DNA from: Latrodectus hesperus
Lineage: Eukaryota > Arthropoda > Arachnida > Araneae > Theridiidae
Assembly (NCBI GenBank): GCA_037975125.1
Contig: CM075853.1
Coordinates: 37,212,113 to 37,276,112, forward strand
Direction of reading: 5' to 3'
Length of the DNA stretch: 64,000 bases
The position numbers and the translations under genes are program-made. Below the pieces are notes generated by a model. The model was given only the letters and a program-made list of their open reading frames with translations. It had not been told where the DNA came from and did no database searches. This document shows, piece after piece, positions 1-15,400 of the stretch; the stretch's first letter is position 1; every line of letters begins with the position of its first letter.

Positions 1-326
1 AGAAAGTACATACAAAAATTGTATAAACAGAAGACAATAGTTAACAAGTCCAGCAAGCAAAATATGCATTCTATGTTTTTTCATATAAAAATTTTCTTAA
101 TAAATAAGGCCTATGCAATGTTTTGAAAATGATTAGGACGAAACACAGTACCACAGAGTCTACAAAAGGCGGCAAATTCACAATTACGCGATATTCTTTG
201 GATATCAAATAGTGCCTTTCCAGTCTCTTGTGACATTCTATATTAAGAACTTGACTAATATGTTTCAATACATCAAATATGGAACACAATATGTACACTT
301 TGACTAACTTTTAAAATTTTTTTTGT
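1..326 (-). other. Presumed Hip14 3' UTR and downstream flank
   Basis: Sequence downstream of the Hip14 stop. I see no coding similarity, no clear polyadenylation signal and no start of a neighbouring gene. Confidence 0.4.
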
Positions 327-477
327 TTATATATAATGGTGTTCTGTACGTAGCAAGGTTGCACTTTCTCCTTCATCTTCGGAATCATAAACTTGTTTCC
401 AGTCTCTTGGGTCAATTTGATAAAGCCCACAACAGCGCCACTCAAAGAAATCGAGGAAATTTCGAAGGGGACCACGA
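327..477 (-). CDS. Hip14: Hip14 coding exon 14 (residues 568-617, stop)
   Basis: Acceptor ATTTAG|TCGTGG. It encodes [18 protein letters not shown], equivalent to the HIP14 RNIIDFFEFRCCGL region (PaCCT-like). An acidic tail follows (DSEDEGES) and TAA at 329-327. Confidence 0.93.
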
Positions 478-3400
478 CTAAATATAAGGAAAACACTCAT
501 TGAATGATTATACATAAAATTTGCATAATATTAAATTAAAAGAAATTTCAACATATTAGATTATGAATTAATTAAAGAGAACAAAGATTCATTAAACAAA
601 TTATAAAAAAGTGGTTTTAAAGAAATGCATTTTATAACATATCATTTAAAAATTTTTAAACATTAAATCCACAATTAAATATAAATTGTTTGATTACTGC
701 CAAACATTTTATTATGAAAATCTAGCTTTAACTGGCTGTTAGAATTGAGCATTTATCTTCTCAATGAAAAATATAACACATTTAACAATAAATTTTTATT
801 AATGTCTTTTGTTATCATATAAACTATCATAAAAGCTTTTGTGTGAATTGATTTTTATATAAGATTAATTTGTAGATACTCATCGAACACAGATGTTTAG
901 AATATTAAGTAATAACTGTAATAGAAAAAAGCTAATAATCATTCAGTTCATTTTGGCTTTTATTTATTTTTAGTCGTCTATGCATAGCTAAATGTTTTGT
1001 TCAAAATTTTATGTAGCAAGTTTTTTGAGCGGTGCTGACTTAATTAAAACATAATTCATATCCAACAGATATTTCAAAACAATATTTTTACATAAATTAC
1101 TTATAAACAATGACAGTCTTCACTATGTAAGATAAAGAATGTTGAAGATTGATTACAAAATCCAAACTCACTTAAAAGGGCTTCGCATTATTCCCTTTTT
1201 GTCACGCTTAAAATGTCGATATCTTGAACAATTCATTCTTTCATTTGTTGTCATAGCTAACCAGACAACCTGTTAAATATTTGATATATTTAGAAATAAA
1301 AAAATGACAAACAGGCAAATACATGCAGGATTATTAGAATGATTGCATCATACAGAAATTAATAATGAAGAATTCCCATCCTTTCCAATAGCAAATGATA
1401 GTTTTCAAGAAATACAAATGATTTAGATTAACATAATTTTTATCATAAGACTTGACTAATTTCTGGTTTCAACTAGTAAAATCAAGATTATATTAATGAT
1501 TGAAATTAACTTTTCTTTAATTTATGCTCCTCCCCACAATTATGTAGAAAACCCTAATAAAAGTATTTAAATGAAGTGTTACGAAAACTTTTTTCACATG
1601 TCATATTTATGCACAGTGTGCAATCATAAAATTGAAGAATATTTAATTTTAGATTACAAAATATATTTTAATATAATCAGACCTGCCAACTTTTACGCAT
1701 CGTGCGTAAATTTTACGCAAAATCACCAGGTTTTACGCATTTACTGATAGCATGAATTATTTTACGCGTTTTGGTTCTACTGGGCAAAGTTTGAAAAGGA
1801 AAATTTTTTTTTTAACATATTAGTATATAATAGCAATCTTTTCTCGCTAGCCGTGATGAGAAATGGAAATTAGAACCCCATTCAACCAATCTGTGGGAAG
1901 AGAGAACTAATTGACTTCCCAGACAGTGGTCACAGAGGCTCTGATCGGACCGAAAAATGCACTTGTCAAACCTATCGGGATGGGTAAGAGGACGGCTCCA
2001 GCTTTAAAAACTATAGATGGGGAAAGGAATTTATAGAGGTATAAGGGATCAAAACTCGGCGCTATTCATTTTCACTACTGTGATTCGTGGTGTTGCAGAT
2101 GCGCGGAGTTAACTCGAAAACAAATATTTGGGCTGTGTTGTGACTGGAGTAGCTGACGATAATTTGTGAAGATGGCTGTTATTAAACCTAATAAATCTTA
2201 TTTTCAATCTTTTAAAAATAGCTATAGTGTCGAATTTCCATGCATTAAGGCATCTTCTAAAGGAGTTAAGTTTGCTCTCTGCGTAGTTTGCAACTGTGAT
2301 TTTAATATACCTCACGGCGGTCGTTTTGATATTTCTCGTCATGTCAAAGGCCCAAAACATGCACAGGAAGCAAAAAAGTACAGCAAGCACTTTGAAAATG
2401 GAAGATTATTTTTAAAATGATACTCATTAAGTCACTCAGTCTGAATTATATTCTACTTCATTAAGCACAACATACCACTCAGCGTTTCTGATCATGCTGG
2501 CTCTTTTCAGGAAAATGTTTGCTAAAAGTGAAACTGCAAAGCGTTATGGATGCGCTCGAACCAAAACTTCTGCCATTATAAAGGAATTAACATCGAACAA
2601 AAAGGAAAACGTCTTTAAACTCCTGCAAAATTTATCCTTTTCTGCTGCATGTGATGGCAGTAATGATAGCGTTTCAAAATTTTATCCAATTGTTGTAAAC
2701 TTTTTCAATCCCATTCATAAATCTGTTCAAAGCTGCTTAGTGTCACTTTTAAGTTTATCAGGTGTTGTATCAGGAGAAAATATAAACACTTTAATTTTAA
2801 ACGAATAGGAACGATTAAATATCTCTTTTAAGCATTGCATAGCCTTTGGTGCTGATAATGCAGCAGTAATGGAAGGGAAGAAAAAAGGTGTGATAACCTA
2901 GTTAAGCAAGAAGAACAAAGCAAGAAAATTTGATATCTATTGGTTGCTCTTGTGACTTGATAAATCTTGCCTCTGAGAAAGGTTGCAAGCTTACCAATTA
3001 AAGTTGATGAAATCATAATTAGCATTTATTATTATTTAAATAGGAGCTTGAAAAGAAAAGAAAGCCTTAAAAAATTTCAAGAAATGTGTGACATAGATAC
3101 TCAAAAAATTCTTAAACATGTTTTCACACGTTGGCTTTCATTACAAAAAAGTCTTCAAAGACTTATAGATCAAATGGGGTCGTATAATATTTTATTTCAG
3201 TCCAGTCATCCACAAATTCATAAATTTAAAGATATTATGTATAGCGTGTTCAAAGATTACTATTAACTAAGTTTGTTAATCCATCCATGATTCGAAATGT
3301 ACCTTTGTTAGAAGTGGATTATCATTCTTTTGATAATCAAAAAGAATTTTGTGATTTAACCATTGGAAATATTACATCTGATGTTGTCAGAATATTATCT

Positions 3401-6400
3401 GATGAAAAAAATTTTTTTTCTAATGTTCGGAATTATTTTACAACTTGTGATTATATTTTAAACAAATTTCCAATGAAACAAGATCTTTTGCATCATTTGC
3501 AGTTGCCAGATGTGGATAAACTAGATGAGGCCGAATTTTCAAGTGTAAGGTACTTAGTTCAAAATTTTCCATTTTTGCTGCTGGTTAATGATGTTGAATC
3601 TGAGGATGTGGCTATGGATGAGCTAGAAAATCAGTTTTCTTCATTGCAAACTGAAGACTTATCCAAGTTGAAAAATGAAAATGAAAAGATTGATTCTCTG
3701 TGGTTTCAAATTGGTGAAATTGCGAGAGTAGATAAAAGTGACAAATATGTGATAGAATATCTAAATTCATGTTATCTTTATTAGTGATACCCCATAGCAA
3801 TGCAGAGTGTGAAAGAATTTTTAGTTTAGTGAAAAAGAATCGAAATGAATTTAGAAACTGAATATCGAATAATAATTTAGAAAAATTGCTTATTGTGAAA
3901 TCGTTAAGCGATGGATTTTGTTATGGGCAAAAGTTCAGTAAGAGTTTGTTAGAAAAGGCTAAAAAAGCCACTGTTACATCACTGAATTCTTCCAATGTGT
4001 AAAATATTAAAGAAATGTATTTAACGAAGAAAATTTTGTATGGAGTTTTTTAATCTTTAACCCATTATTTTGATTTTATTAATTGTTGATGAATTTATAA
4101 TTATTAACTTTAATTGATTTAAAAGCGATTATGTGCAGCAGAATTATGTACAGATAACTTATTTTTGTGAATTGAAAGAAATGTTTCAACAGAGTGCAAT
4201 TTAGTGTCATTGTGGAATGCAAAATATTTCCTTGTAAGTATTATTTTAACATTCAGAAAGCACAAAAGTTGTAGTGTATTATGAATGCATTCTGGAATCT
4301 ATGAATTTTAATTATTAAATCTTTAGATGAATTAAATTCTTAGCATCTGCATTTTCATTAGTTAATAATTTGCTTTTAATTAACATAAAATTAATAATCA
4401 AGTAAAATCTTAGTTAATTAAATTAAGAAAATATACATCTATCATGTAATTTTGAAAAAAAAAAAAAAAAAAAAAAAATTTTTACTGAAATACTTTTTTG
4501 AAAGTTGGCAGGTATGTATAATCCAATTCATCATTAAACGATTTTTCTTATGATTTTATTACTGAATTATGAATTTCTTAAATAACGAATATCAAGTTGA
4601 GAATAATTTAAGAAAATGTGGTGAGACTTTTTTTTTTGCATCAATTATACGTACCACTGTGCAAAATTGAACAAGAAAAATTAAGATGTTTTAATGCAAG
4701 TATTTCTATAAATTTAAAACTATAATTAATATTTCTATAAATAAAATATAAATTTCATTTGTAGTAACTAAACTAGTTTTCTAAATGTCATAAAATAATA
4801 AAAATGTTTTATTCATAACAAAATCATAACATTTAATAATTTTTTTTAAAGAATGAACCTACTAAATGCTAATCTTTAGAGCTTATTTTTGAAATGTAAT
4901 CAATTTTTTCTGCATAATACAACATCTATTTCTGGATTAAATGTACCCACATTGACTACTATTGGTCTGCAGGATGATTTGAATTCATGGAAAAAATTAT
5001 TTGATTAGACTTTAAAAATTTTTAAGCAATGAAACTAAAATGCAAACATAAACATAATTAGTTTGCAAGCAGATGAAGCGAAAAAAGTCAGAAATAATAT
5101 TAATGATATGGAGAAATTGGTTTGGAAATCTAATCATTAAAAATACTATTCAAATACTTGCTTACCTGATAAAGTTGGCATAATAAGAGGCAACCAACCC
5201 AAAATCCATGCAGAAGAGCGTTGGCAGCTATCCAACTCACCCAACCACTTACAGAAAAAGCTTTATAAACAAAGAGTGAAAAGGTCAGGCCTTCTCCGAT
5301 ATTACCTTTCCAAACTGAAATATAGCAAAGGAAATAATAATTTGTAACTATTTTTAAAATTACTAAGCTAAAATAGAATTTATCCAATATATATATAATA
5401 AGCATTGCAAAGTATACTCACATTTAATACATCCATGAATACACCAGATAATCATAACTAATAACCAGAAAAGATATAAAACAAAGTATTTATGATTTCC
5501 TAGACCTAAAAAAATAATACATTCTTAAGAAAAACACAATATTAAAAATCATATATTTCTATTTTAATAGGTGCAAATTTTAGTAAAAAATAGCAAATGA
5601 AGTACTAAATTTTTCTTTCTAGAACAGTTATATAATTATTGGGTTTCATTTGAAAAATGTATAAATCAAATTTTTTTCCAAATTTAATCATTGGTAATCA
5701 AGGATAGTTGAAATACTGACAATTAAGATGATTCAGTAATAAATTTAAATATGAAACTCTAAAATTTTTCAGTGCTTGTAGCTTAGCTTTAAATCCAAAT
5801 ATTTTATCAAAGTTTGTCACTCTGCAGAATATATCCTATCAGGTTTACTTTCTTTAAGAAAAATATGGATGCTGCGCAATCCTAAAATACCCCAATAATC
5901 TGATCTTTTTTTTTTCTGATCTGTGGTTGACTTGAAAAATATTAAAGGCAAAAATTGAGACACAGCTAACACCCTGTTGATACTAATTTTTTAGAAAACT
6001 AAGTCACTATGCCCATGCATGGAGATACATGTTTCTGGAAATGATTCTGGTAACTGAGGTCCTCAGCACATGAAATATCTTACAATCAAGGAATTAAATG
6101 ATCATACATCTATTGGATGACTTGATGAAGGTGGAGGCCACATTATGGATACATCAAAAATATACAAGGCCAAACTAGCATTGATGCAGTTACTCTTGTG
6201 GTCAAAATAATGAAATAAATAACTTTCTCAATAATATGTCTTTCTATGCAGCAATAAACAGGATATGATCAGAAATATTTGTTCATTAAAATAATGGAAG
6301 GCATTTTGATTTTTGAAGTTTCTCTATTCTAAATTAATAAGAATATAATTGGTACAGCTGAGGATGTAAAAAATATTAGGAAAAAGAAACATGGTAATTT

Positions 6401-9400
6401 TTTAAACATTACATGCTAAATGAACTAAGATCTTATTACAATTTAAATCTTTTGGTAAAATTGATGTTACAGATTTGCTTTTAGTAGGTTAAATTTTATG
6501 CTGATTTAACATTTTGAAGGTGAATTTTACAGATGATATAACATGTTGAAGGAAGAAATTCTGAATGATCTTGATGACCAGAAAGTGTGTTGTGTCACAG
6601 CAATCAGGAGAGAGAGCATAGTTATTTATTTTTAGTCATTCAATGAAAGAATTCCATTGTGTTGAATAGAGCTTGAGTTTAAGTATGTTTGCAAGTTATA
6701 GTTGTTGTTGCACCAGTGCACTTTCCTGTTTTGAGTTGGGCTCTACCAGTTACATGGAAGCAGCTGGATGGGAGGTTTTATAAATCAGAACCAGGGACCA
6801 AGCACAAAGTCCCTCAATATTCAATCTGTAACCTATAGAGATATCATTTCATATGGAAGACATAATGACCTCAACTATTTAATATGCCAGAGTCACCTCC
6901 AGTGAACATTACAAATCTTCAATTAAGTCAGGATGTAAACTCAATACTTTCTGATAATGAGAACGATGCTCTAACCAACCAGAGCCTTGTGTTGCCTTTA
7001 TTCCATGTATATCAATCTATTATTGTATCATGTATAAACTATGGTAATGTAATTTGTACACATGTTAAATCATCTATATTACACAAATTAGAGTCTGTAA
7101 ATCAATCAGCTTTGTCGATCTGTGTTCTGAGGCATTCCAAATTTTTCCCATTTAGAGAGTTTTATTTACTGCCTCTTCATCTGATGCAAAAACAATTATC
7201 TCTTAATTATTATTTTAAAATGTTGTCTGCATCACATTTTTTTTTATCTATGATTGTCCAATCTTCTATAAGGAAAATATATAAATGCTGATCATGGCCC
7301 AGTGGTAGGACAGCATGTTGCAATTATGTCTTCTGGATGCAAGTTTGGTGGGATAGGTGCATGGTAGCTTCCCAACTTCTTCCCTTGCGACAAGTGAATA
7401 AGATACACTTTCTATGAAAAGTTCTACCAGAAGGCAATTACACAGTGGACATTAAAATGCTTTAAAACAACATTAGGCTATTAGGCAGTCTAAAACATTG
7501 TGTTAAAAGAAGACTATACTATATAATGCATAAATAGTACATTCACTTTTGTATCTACCACGAGCAAACAAAGCAACTTAAAAAGCATTATAACATATTT
7601 TAATATTCATGGATAACATTTCAAAACTTTTAACGCAATTAAAAATTCATTTCAAAATTAAAAATCAGTTACAGAATAAATGATGTTCAGTTTAAAATTT
7701 AGTTACATTTGTAAGTAACATTTATAAATTACAAATTTATATAAACTTCTTAGGTTCATTCAAATTCCACAGAATACATATGCAACACATGAAATTTTTA
7801 TCCATTTCAATTTAATGTATTTTTTTACTAATTAAATTTTTTATGAGTCCATCAAAAGAGAAAAATAAACATAAAAACAAAGGTATTTTAAGATTATTTC
7901 ATTCAAATTTTAATAATTCTTTTTTATTTAATATTTTATGCTTAGAAATAAGGATATATATACACAAAACAAAAATTCTTAAGATAATTTTTGTAATTTA
8001 GTAATATAACTTGCTTTTATGCTTTAAAAATTCATTCTTTATAGCGAATGTGAAAAATATTTTTCATAAGGAAATAATTTTCTCAACAAATTATGCCATG
8101 TGAGATTAAATTTTTTTCACATCTTAGTTTTTTTTCAATATTTTATTATATTTTTAGACTGATTAAAAAAATTTTTTTTATTAAAATAATAACCAAAAAG
8201 ATATTTGAAAATTTTCAAATTATAATTTTTTAAAACGCATTTATGTATTTAATAAATTTATGATCTTATTAAACAAAGGAAAATGTTACATTAAAACCAA
8301 ACAAAATATTTTACATATTATTTAGCATGACTCACCTACACAATTGCCAACCCATGGGCAATGATGATCAAATCGTGCTATGCACTGGTTACAAACCGAA
8401 CAATGTTTTGATCTCAGTGGCCGACGTACTAAACAAGAGCTGCAGAATACATTTGGATGGAAGCCATCTTTTTCAGCTAGTTCAATTATTGTCTGAAAAG
8501 AAATGCATTTTGTTAAGTGCATAATAGTAGTCCACAGTGATATAATATATAAACATAAATGAAATAATATCTAAATTTGAATGACTAAGAACTTCCACTT
8601 AATTAAATAGATGTCCAAATCATTCAAATTAAAAATAATATGATTGTTTATGATTTGTTTAAGTTTTATTTTAAAACACCTTAAACAATAAAAATTATTT
8701 TTCACTTATAAGAATAGCTTTCATAGTACTTGTCAAACACTTAAAGCTATGTGATACATTAATTTTATTTACACTCAAATAGAATTAGTTAAAATACTAA
8801 TGTTTCCTTACCACACTTAGAGTAAACAGAGCATTAAAATTTTTTATAGAAAATTACATTTAAAATTTTACTGACAACCTTTCGTCAACCATTTCATTCC
8901 ATTTATTTGTTTTTTAGTTATTTCAAAGTTTCTTGTATACTTAAAGAGAAAATATCACCCAGGATAGTTTTACTTGTGATATAAATATTCACATAATCAC
9001 TTTAGAAGCAAATATTTCCTTTGGTGTGCAAAAAAATTTTTATTCTAAATTGTTTAAGAATTCTTATGGCTAATTTTTGTGTATTTGTTTATTACACAAC
9101 AATATGTGCACGACAATGTTAATAATTCCTTTGCAACAAACCAAGATTAAAATTTTCATCTTCACTAGATGGAACTTTCTCATGGGACATGAAAATCTTA
9201 GATTAACTAACTGCATGTAATGTTTAATGAAACTTGCTAATTAATTGCAATTACTATTTTCTATGAATTTATAATAAATAACAATTAAACGGATCTTAAA
9301 CATGACTAAAGACATTCAACTAGGACTCTAAAAACTTTAAAACAGATTTTAAGACAAAAACAATTAAAACGTTTCTCAATTATTTTTATCCTATCTAACA

Positions 9401-12400
9401 TTAACTTTTAAAAAATAAGTAACAGTTTATAAAAATATATTATTTAAAAGGATACCTACTTTATATCTCTGCTCTGGAGTGCTTTGAATAATACCTGGAT
9501 CTGATTTCCAAGCTTTTATAAAAGAATAAAACAGAAACATTGTGCATAACATAAAACCTAAAGTCCTCCATATGTCACCAACATCTTAGTAATAGTTAAA
9601 GAAAAAAATAAAGATAAAGGACATAATTTTAAGACTTGATCAGTTTAATTCATAAATTTACTAAAAAGGATACAAGGATGAAACCACATAAACCAAGTTA
9701 TATACATCCAAAATTTCGTTGATAGGTAGACTGAAATAGGAAGTATATTCAAGATTCTGTCATCAAACAATAATCTGCAAAAAAAAGAAAAGCAAAAATG
9801 TTACGAAGCTTAGTGAATATTATGAATTTATATTTCTATACATTATTTGTACAGAATAGTAGTTCCACACAACTGCTAAAAATATAACATATTAAATAAT
9901 CAGTTAATGGCAACAAAAATTTGATTATAAATATCAATGAAGATCAGTTTTGGTATAGATATATAATACATCTTTTCTGAAAAAATAGCTATGCTTAAAT
10001 AGCAATAAGAAAATTGTTTCACAATATCAATGCTTTTTTCAATCATAGGTCCATGGGATAATTTTTCAATAAAATAATTTAATTTGATAATAAATGATAT
10101 TATATTAAAAACAAGAATATGTAGTTAAAATTAATATTTTGGTGTTTTCAACAAACAAGCAATATTTTTGAAAACAAAATAAATTGCAACAAATTCAAAA
10201 TTTACCTTCCAGTAACAGTAAGAGCCACACCAAGGAAAAGCAACAGACCAGCTTTTATTAAATAAGATTCACGGCTTTCAAACACAGCTCCAATAATGTA
10301 AAATATTATGAAAGGAGATCCAACCATGCAACTGTATCTTAATTTCTGGAAAGTAAGCAAAAATTCTATTTACAAATAAGCACTTAAAAGATAATACAGT
10401 AATGCACACATATCATTTGTTAAAAATTATATTCTACACAAATTGCATAGTCATGTGAACACTAAAAGACTAAAGATATTTTTGATTATATATATATTTA
10501 TATAAGGCAGTTAATTTTACTTCACTTTACAGAAAAATTCATAATTTAAGAAACTCTTAACAAAACAGTATGTCAAAGGCAAAAAATTCTATAATAAACT
10601 TCTGAATTGAAGAGATTCTATGATATACTTTCATATAATTAGGAAATTTCCTTGTTTCGAATTTATTAATAGCATAAATTTCAGAATAAATCTTAAATGT
10701 TTCATAAACTAAATTCAAGTATATTGATATTTGGCTTACTGTGGTTTAGTAATAGGACACTGTTCTTCAAAACGTCAGATACTAAGTTCAATCTCATCCA
10801 CAATTGAATGCGAGAGGGACATGTTTTAGTTTTTTTGCAATCATGCCTATAGGGGTGGGTATTGGGAGTTTTCTGGAATTCCTCATTTGCAAAATATGAA
10901 TACATGGCAGACTACAAATGAAATATCCTGGGATACAATAAGATGGTGAATGTTAAAACGAATTGCAATAGCTGTATCTGTTAGGCAGACCACATTGAGG
11001 TTTCAAAGCAATTGATATTTAATTTCCTTATGAGAATTCATGTTATCAAATAAGAGCTGAGAATTTTATGGTATCAAATAAGTGCTTTCAAAATAACTTA
11101 ATATTTTAACAATAGTTTTCTAAAAAAATAACTGCTAACAATTATTGAGATATTCACATAATAGAAGTATACATTTATTAAATAATTGTTTATTATATCA
11201 ATTAATGCTCATCTATGTTTAATATTTCAGACTCTTGACTTCATGCTAAATATAAATTCTTACTTTCAATTTTTTCTAAAGAATTCCTTCACAAAACAAA
11301 TTTGTCAAGAGTGGTAAGTATTTGGAAAAAATAATTATTATTATTATTTAATAAGGAAATAAATCTCTTAGATTATATTTAATCTAATGGAAAAAAATTT
11401 ATTGCAAAAAATATGCAGCAATTAAAAAGCTGAGAATCAATTTTAAAATAATTTTTTTCATTGAATAATCTTTTGACTTTTTATATACAGTTAAAATTAT
11501 AAAATCATGACAATATAAGACAAATTAATTTTAAAACTGATTAAAACAATTTTCAAATATAAGCAAATCTAGAAAAATTTGGTTTATGACATTATATATA
11601 CATTGATTTAATCAACACAAAAAAAGAAAAATTTAAATAAAATACTAAATATCAGCACATATTTTGTATGCCAAAAACTCACATAAATTCAGAAATCTTA
11701 TGAGTAAATTGTGGACCAATAATATTGATTTCATAAAATACAGGGATTCAAATTTAAGTAAAAAATGACTTTTTAAATTAAGAAATTAGAAGGAAAAAAT
11801 TAAAAGTATTCATTTTTTAAATTACTTTCTTTGAAATAAAGTGAATTTATCCATTTAAGATATTTAGACATTATGTTAAATTTCTCACTACAAAGAAACA
11901 TTTCAAAAAATGATAAATCGATATTAATAGCAAAAATATTTCAGCAAAATAAATCAGGAATTTTTCAAGTATGATTAATTTTGTAAGGATTCTTTAACAT
12001 CCTTTTTTATAATAGTTTTAAGAAAGAAGCAAATGCATTAAAACTCATACACAAGTACTTTAAAAATTTCTTTTGAGAGCTCATATGATTGAAATTTGAA
12101 GAAAATATTAAACAATATTAATAACAATTAACATCTATGCTCAAGATAGTCTACAATTTGTGCTTTCAGTTTTAAAGAAAGTAACCATTTAACTACTAGT
12201 TTGAGAGTACGTTTAAGATAAAACCAGATAACTTAAGAAAAATAATTATATCAAATCTATTTTCTGCATACAAAGACTTACTTTATCTCGGTATATTGAG
12301 AGACAGTGTGTTTTCCTTTCTCTTTCCTTTTTAGCTTCTTCTAATCGTTTTAAAATATGTAATTGATTTAGTCGTCTAGCCATATCAATCGGTGTATCAT

Positions 12401-15400
12401 TCTATGTAAAAGAAAGGTAGTATTGATGAACAAGTATCATTTTATAAACTTAAACATACTAACAGCATAATAGATAAAAAAGGTAAAAATGTTTCTATGA
12501 GAATATAAGACAGGAAAAAGAAATAAATAATAAACTGTCTCCAATACATTATTTTAAATACCATAGGTTCAATAGTATCAATCTGAACATTGTGAATTTT
12601 GAGAATTAGACTTTAAATATTTTTAAGGTTCAAGTGATACATGTTAGTTAAAACCAACAAACACAAAAATATTATTATAAAGTGCATAAAAATGAAATAT
12701 AAAGAATTATTTTGAGTGGGGTTTTTTGTAATGGGAATAACACAATTAACATCACATGCATTTGAAAAATCGTTTTTACCAGACTACGAAGTAAAGGAGC
12801 ACAAATTTCAACTTTCAATATAAATGGATACAGAGATAAACAAGAATACAGAGATAAACTACACAATGTTTAAGGTAATCTTGTTAAATAATAAAATTTT
12901 ACAAAAAACAATTATGGAAACATGATAAATGATTGATAGCATTCAGAACAATTAAAAAAAATTCACAAAAATATTTTAAATCAATTTAAATTACATATTA
13001 TGATGGTATAAAATAATGGCTCCCCAAGTTTTAAATTAACAAAGTTTATAAAATAACATACTTTTAGCAATAAAGATAATACATAAATTTTTTGAATGAG
13101 GTAATAAATAAATGGAGATAATTAATACAACATAATTAATAAATATTTTTAAATTTTCTTTACTTAAAAATATCAAGATTAATGTAAAATAGTAGTATTA
13201 ACTTGCATTTCTTAAAGGCAATAAAAGATTTCTTTTAAGAAACACATTTGAGGCTAACATAAATAGAAAATACATTATAACTCTATTCATCTTTTACAAA
13301 CACATCTAAGCATACATAGGGCAGATATTTTTTTCTTTTAAAGAACACATACATTAAATTTTTACTACACCAAACTGAAATATTTGAAAAAAATATTGAA
13401 ATTTCAAATAGTTTTCTTATTAGATATTACTGTTTGCATGATAGGAATAAATAAGAGTATATTTACCTCTGCATTTTTTTCCTCAACACTGGCTCCAGCT
13501 TTTAATAAAATATTTACAGTATTTGTATTCCTAGCAAATATAGACCAATGAAGGGGAGTATTTTTATGATGCAGATCAACCATTGTAAGACTAGCACCCA
13601 AAGTAAGAAGCAACCGTGTGGGATCATTGCTAAAATAGAATTGCATTAAAGACTATTATCTATATAGAACAGCAAATCAATAGCAAAAGGTTTATTAAAA
13701 ATATTGTACTTTTAAGTTACATTTGTAAAATTACAAAACCAAGTACAAATAAAAATACATGAAAATAAGGATAACCATTTCAATTTGTTTACTTACAATT
13801 GATTATTACTCTTTTGGGATACAGGGAAAATGTAACACATAATCAAATTTGTCCCACACACAATATTTTTAATAAAATAATGTATTTTTAAATTGGCAAG
13901 TTTCCCTATTGCCCACATAAACAAGATCTTTGATGTAACTACATACATAACGGTGCAGGTGAGTCCCAAACTGTACCTTAAAGGTTAGCAGTTTAGAATA
14001 CTTGTCCATCATTACGGGCTCCATAATTCTGAATCACAGTCAAGCGAATGTGGCCTTAAAACTTGGTAGAACTGGCACCCTCCTTTCCATATCCACACCA
14101 GCAGGATTTCGGACATTACAGATTAATGTGGGTACATTACTAACCCATAGAACTCCAGCAATACATTAAGGAGAAATGCATGGCCACCTTCCAATCACTG
14201 GCTGTGACAGATGATGCTTCACTTTGTTGACCTTAATGGGAAGCAATGTGAAAATACTAAGGCACTCAAAACAAATGGCATATAAGACAGTGTTGTCACA
14301 AATAGTAATACACAAGCAACTAAACCAACTTAAATCAGTTCATCCTTTGAAAACAGTTTCAATTTTTAAAAAAGTAAACTTGTCTCTATTAGAGTCAACA
14401 CATTATATTCCCTCCTTTCAACAAGAAATAATAAATAAAACAAATTAAAAAAATTTTCATTTTCAGGCAAATTCATTATGTTTATCCACACTACACAAAG
14501 TTCATTTTCTGACAAATTACAAAGATTTCCTTCCAAAATATCGATAATATGCCTTTTTTCAGGAAGAAAGGAATTTTAAAACTGGCAACGTTGCTGTCAT
14601 TCTAGATTTTATTTATATTCATATTATAGGATTTAATTAAAAACAAATGTTTGCTTTTTAAAAATATAAAATTGTTTGTAATATTAGCAATTCATAACTA
14701 ATATTATAAACAATTATTACAATTATGAAATGCTATTATTGTAAATTAACAAATAACATTTAATTTAGTGAATAAATTCATTAAACTATTAATTACAAAA
14801 GATATTTAATTTATTTAATAATTGGTATCCAAAAGAATTATGGAGTAGATAATTTTAAAACAAGGAATAAAATAGGGTAAAGAGATTCAATAATGGTTTT
14901 TTGTAGGATAACCTTAACTTACGTAGAAATTCGATAACAGGACCACATGAGGGGAGTCATACCATTTCTATCAGTAGCATTTACATTTTGGCCTTTAGCA
15001 ACAAGATAAGCAACAATAGCAGTATGACCAAACTGAGCGGCTAAATGAATGCATTGACAGCCTGTAGAAGATAAGAAAATTTATACTGCTTAATATATAA
15101 GATTAAATACAATGTTTGAAACAAAGGAAAGAATGTTTTTTTGATACACAAATAAAAGTGCGATTGAAAAAGTAAATAACACATAAACACATAATATATG
15201 GATTATATACAGGAAAATATGGCACATTAAATTAAACTGTTATTTCTCTATACATCTCAAAATTGTAAAGTAATTTTTAGTTTAACATTTTCATCTACTT
15301 AACAGTATGATTTATTACAGTACACCTTACTATATATAATTACTTCTTTTGTCTAGTACACTGCTTGAATATGTGGTATAAAGGTGTCTACTTTTATTTT

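Larger units (their letters stand above)
1679..4516 (+). mobile_element. hAT-superfamily DNA transposon, autonomous type but decayed, in Hip14 intron 12-13
   Basis: Seen: near-matching ends, ACCTGCCAACTTT on the left and its complement AAAGTTGGCAGGT on the right. They are flanked by the 7-bp match TATAATC at 1672-1678 and 4517-4523, part of a likely 8-bp target duplication (ATATAATC/GTATAATC). The interior encodes a broken BED-finger hAT transposase on the strand opposite to Hip14, and an A-tract at 4455-4478 lies before the right end. Exact end points are uncertain by 2-3 bp. Because it sits inside an intron, the host gene need not be affected. Confidence 0.82.
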
